DNA from: Psychrobacillus sp044762855
Lineage (GTDB): Bacteria > Bacillota > Bacilli > Bacillales_A > Planococcaceae
DNA: 64,000 nucleotides
Direction of reading: 5' to 3'
Assembly (NCBI RefSeq): GCF_044762855.1
Contig: NZ_JBIWFB010000001.1
Coordinates: 310,001-374,000 of the forward strand
A model generated the notes under the pieces. That model was not told the DNA's origin and ran no database searches. It worked only from the letters and a program-made list of their open reading frames with translations. Position 1 is the stretch's first letter. Every line of letters begins with the position of its first letter. Below are positions 62,701 to 64,000 of this stretch, one piece after another. The position numbers and the translations under genes are program-made.

Positions 62701-63044
62701 AAGAAGAATCAATGTACTACGAGATGAAAAAACATACTGGTGATCTTCCGATTATCGGTGTGAACACATATCTAAATCCGAACCCTGCAACAGCAGAGGA
62801 CATTGACAATATGGAAATTGCCCGTGCAACTACAGAAGAAAAAGAATCACAAATTACAAATCTTCGTAAATTCCAAGAAAAACATGCAACAGAAGCAAGC
62901 ATTGCTCTAGCACAATTGAAACAAGTGGCTGTAACAGGTGGTAACATCTTTGAAGAACTTATGTCTACAGTCCAAAAAGCAAGTTTAGGACAAATCACCA
63001 ACGCCCTTTACGAAGTCGGCGGGCAATATAGACGGAATATGTAA
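59787..63044 (+). CDS. icmF: Fused isobutyryl-CoA mutase IcmF
   Basis: Adenosylcobalamin-dependent interconversion of isobutyryl- and n-butyryl-CoA (some members act on isovaleryl/pivalyl-CoA), with built-in G-protein chaperone. 1085 residues: B12-binding domain with axial His25 in DGHDAS, MeaB/MeaI-type GTPase with P-loop GTGGAGKS (206-213), linker, then mutase barrel from about 560 (FPYTAGVFPFKREGEDPKRQFAGEG). Full length. ATG 59787 chosen from AAGGGGGAG. The cofactor would come from the B12 operon at 30-40 kb. Confidence 0.94.
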   Translation: MSTGEVYRPKNHVRFVTASSLFDGHDASINIMRRILQGSGAEVIHLGHNRSVEEVVNAAIQEDVQGIAISSYQGGHVEYFKYMKDLLVERGAPHIQIFGGGGGVIIPKEIKELQAYGISGIFSPEDGRKLGLQGMINQILQSCDVPTKATGAIEEIEAVSTEKPELLAHLITIAEEAHQTGDAEAKAMIEHAKSISKNTPVLGITGTGGAGKSSLTDELIRRFLHDLPDKKIAVLSIDPTKQKTGGALLGDRIRMNAIFNKRVFMRSLATRGSRTELSGALNDVLDVVKVAGFDLIIVETSGIGQGDAEIANVSDVSMYVMTSEFGAPTQLEKIDMIDYADLIVINKFERKGSEDALRQVQKQYQRSHELWHDDLDTMPVYGTIASQFNDKGTNSLFAALIGALNDKVGTDWETSYEQFVKTQKQNVIIPNDRRYYLREITDTVRGYHKKSEEQVAFARRLFQLEGAIEAVKEKAADDALVQSLESLAKGVRDELTAESKRILENWARLKEAYAGDEFITKVRDKEIRTILRTESLSGLKIPKVVLPNFVDYGEILRWVYKENVPGSFPYTAGVFPFKREGEDPKRQFAGEGTPDRTNRRFHYLSKDDDAKRLSTAFDSVTLYGEDPDHRPDIFGKVGESGVSVCTLEDMKKLYDGFDLCAPSTSVSMTINGPAPIILAMFMNTAIDQQVRIREEELGRTLTVEEFTEVKTKTLEVVRGTVQADILKEDQGQNTCIFSTEFALRMMGDIQQYFIDQKVRNYYSVSISGYHIAEAGANPISQLAFTLSNGFTYVEYYLSRGMHIDDFAPNLSFFFSNGLDPEYTVIGRVARRIWAVVMRDKYGANERSQKLKYHVQTSGRSLHAQEIDFNDIRTTLQALMALQDNCNSLHTNAYDEAITTPTEESVRRAMAIQMIITKEHGLSKNENPLQGAFIIEELTDIVEEAVLSEFDRINDRGGVLGAMETQYQRGKIQEESMYYEMKKHTGDLPIIGVNTYLNPNPATAEDIDNMEIARATTEEKESQITNLRKFQEKHATEASIALAQLKQVAVTGGNIFEELMSTVQKASLGQITNALYEVGGQYRRNM

Positions 63045-63522
63045 AAACTCGTCTAATGATTTTTACAGAAAAGTGTAATAAGAACTTTATATTGCATTTA
63101 TATGTTCCAGGTAGGCTATTTTGTAAAGGTAATGTTGGTAATATGACGATGCTGTATAGAAAATGGTCATTTCCTTCCAATTGAGAAGGGCAGAGCAGCC
63201 AAAATTGCATCTTTGGCTGCTTTTAGCTAAATAGGAAGGTAGCAATTCTTTCTTTCCCATAAGCTTTAGCACTTTAAACTTCTGTGTTTACTGGGTGTGA
63301 CGGACGAATAATTACTACACTTTAAAAAAACAAGTAATGTTGTAAAACTTATTCAGTCCAAATCAACCCAAAAGGACCTATATTTAAAGTATTTAGAGTA
63401 TGAATTTATTCATCTTGGTAAACCAACACTTGTTAGGAAAAAAGTTTTGTGTCTCGATGTATTATCGGGACACTTTTTTGTATAATGATAGAAGATTGAC
63501 TACTGAGTAGAGGAGAATAGGC
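63045..63522. other. Intergenic region with two terminators, no supported gene
   Basis: AGCAGCCAAA (63194-63203) / TTTGGCTGCT (63212-63221) plus T's ends the icmF operon. A second stem GTGTCTCGAT (63449-63458) / ATCGGGACAC (63464-63473) plus T6 lies farther on with no gene before it. TATAAT at 63481-63486 directly after may be the -10 of the next gene. Otherwise nothing recognisable. Confidence 0.7.
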
Positions 63523-63681
63523 GTGAAAAGACCGATTCATATAATGATGATTATAATATTCCTACTACTCACAATTTTTCTGTATAATAGAAGACTCGCA
63601 TCTATTCCATTGCTCTTGCTCTCTCTTTATTTATTTTTATTGGCAGGAGCAAAGTTTTCCCTTTTCAAAAAGAATAAATGA
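63523..63681 (+). CDS. Tiny membrane protein, 52 residues
   Basis: GTG start with AGGAG about eight bases upstream. It encodes two hydrophobic segments (IHIMMIIIFLLLTIFLY and IPLLLLSLYLFLLAGA) separated by NRRLAS and ending in a basic tail KKNK. No recognised family. It is 72 bases before rpoE. Confidence 0.55.
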   Translation: MKRPIHIMMIIIFLLLTIFLYNRRLASIPLLLLSLYLFLLAGAKFSLFKKNK

Positions 63682-63753
63682 CGGTAGCATATAACATAAT
63701 GGTTTGTATATAATGGGAAGTATGCAAACGGACATAGAAAGGACGTGCACGAT

Positions 63754-64000
63754 TTGAAATTTCGTGAAATGACAACAGCACAACTACAAGAAGAATCGCT
63801 AATAGATTTAGGATTTGCGATTTTAGAAGATAAGAAAAATGCATTAACATTAACAGACCTATTCGATGAAATCCAAAAACTAAATGGATTCACGGATGAA
63901 GAAATGGCTGCTCGTAAACCACAATTCTACACAGATATGAATATTGACGGCCGCTTTTTAGCAATTGCCGAAAACCAATGGGGGCTTAGAGAATGGTACC
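63754..64000 (+). CDS. rpoE: RNA polymerase delta subunit, 3' end missing
   Basis: Gram-positive RNA polymerase accessory subunit that speeds recycling. The first 82 residues are seen: HARE-HTH fold with QFYTDMNIDGRFLAIAENQWGLREWY closely matching RpoE. TTG start with AGAAAGGA upstream. The acidic C-terminal tail lies beyond the window. Confidence 0.92.
   Translation, partial: MKFREMTTAQLQEESLIDLGFAILEDKKNALTLTDLFDEIQKLNGFTDEEMAARKPQFYTDMNIDGRFLAIAENQWGLREWY

Noticed and set aside
63402..63498. Short frame starting ATGAATTTATTC
   Set aside because: It runs through a strong terminator stem and has no ribosome binding site.

Overview
The window is AT-rich DNA from an endospore-forming member of the Bacillales. 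The spore genes gerQ, cwlJ and rsfA, a bacillithiol deacetylase, and a gene order matching the Bacillus subtilis ywd-ywf-ywh-ywi segment support this. A Planococcaceae-type host such as Psychrobacillus or Lysinibacillus is my inference, not something the sequence proves.

Layout. 1-7.3 kb: threonine catabolism (kbl cut by the window edge, and an SDR-type tdh), a DinB-like protein, a YjiH-type membrane protein, yojF-bshB2, and a pyridoxine kinase. 7.4-18.7 kb: conserved core with a DUF4230 protein, ung, ywdI, a DUF423 protein, gerQ, cwlJ, hemQ, lipL, rsfA, ywfO, ywgA, a tautomerase, ywhD and pbpG. 18.85-20.25 kb: a solitary tnpB element inserted directly in front of speE. 20.25-24.2 kb: speE-speB, ywiB, argS. 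24.2-29.75 kb: an accessory island with a WYL regulator, an unrecognised protein, a Ycf46-like AAA+ ATPase and a nuclease-like/glycine-zipper protein, flanked by imperfect direct repeats. 29.85-40.3 kb: a cobalamin riboswitch followed by a 13-gene B12 uptake, salvage and remodelling operon. 40.6-52.2 kb: a degenerate enhancer-binding-protein-like regulator followed by a catabolic operon whose gene set fits cyclohexanecarboxylate degradation to pimeloyl-CoA. 52.2-63.0 kb: a fatty-acid or branched-acid oxidation regulon (fadF, thiolase, 3-hydroxyacyl-CoA dehydrogenase, two acyl-CoA dehydrogenases, TetR regulator, icmF). 63.0-64 kb: a tiny membrane protein and the start of rpoE.

How the parts fit. 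The B12 operon supplies adenosylcobalamin, which IcmF needs. Acyl-CoA dehydrogenases of both catabolic operons would pass electrons through ETF to FadF and the quinone pool. Two nearly identical 24-bp operators, in front of fadF and of the thiolase operon, suggest both are controlled by the TetR protein encoded just before icmF. The strongest candidate for an undescribed system is the 24.2-29.75 kb island: a WYL repressor upstream of an AAA+ ATPase and a possible membrane-active nuclease is an arrangement typical of phage-defence loci, but I do not recognise it as a named system.
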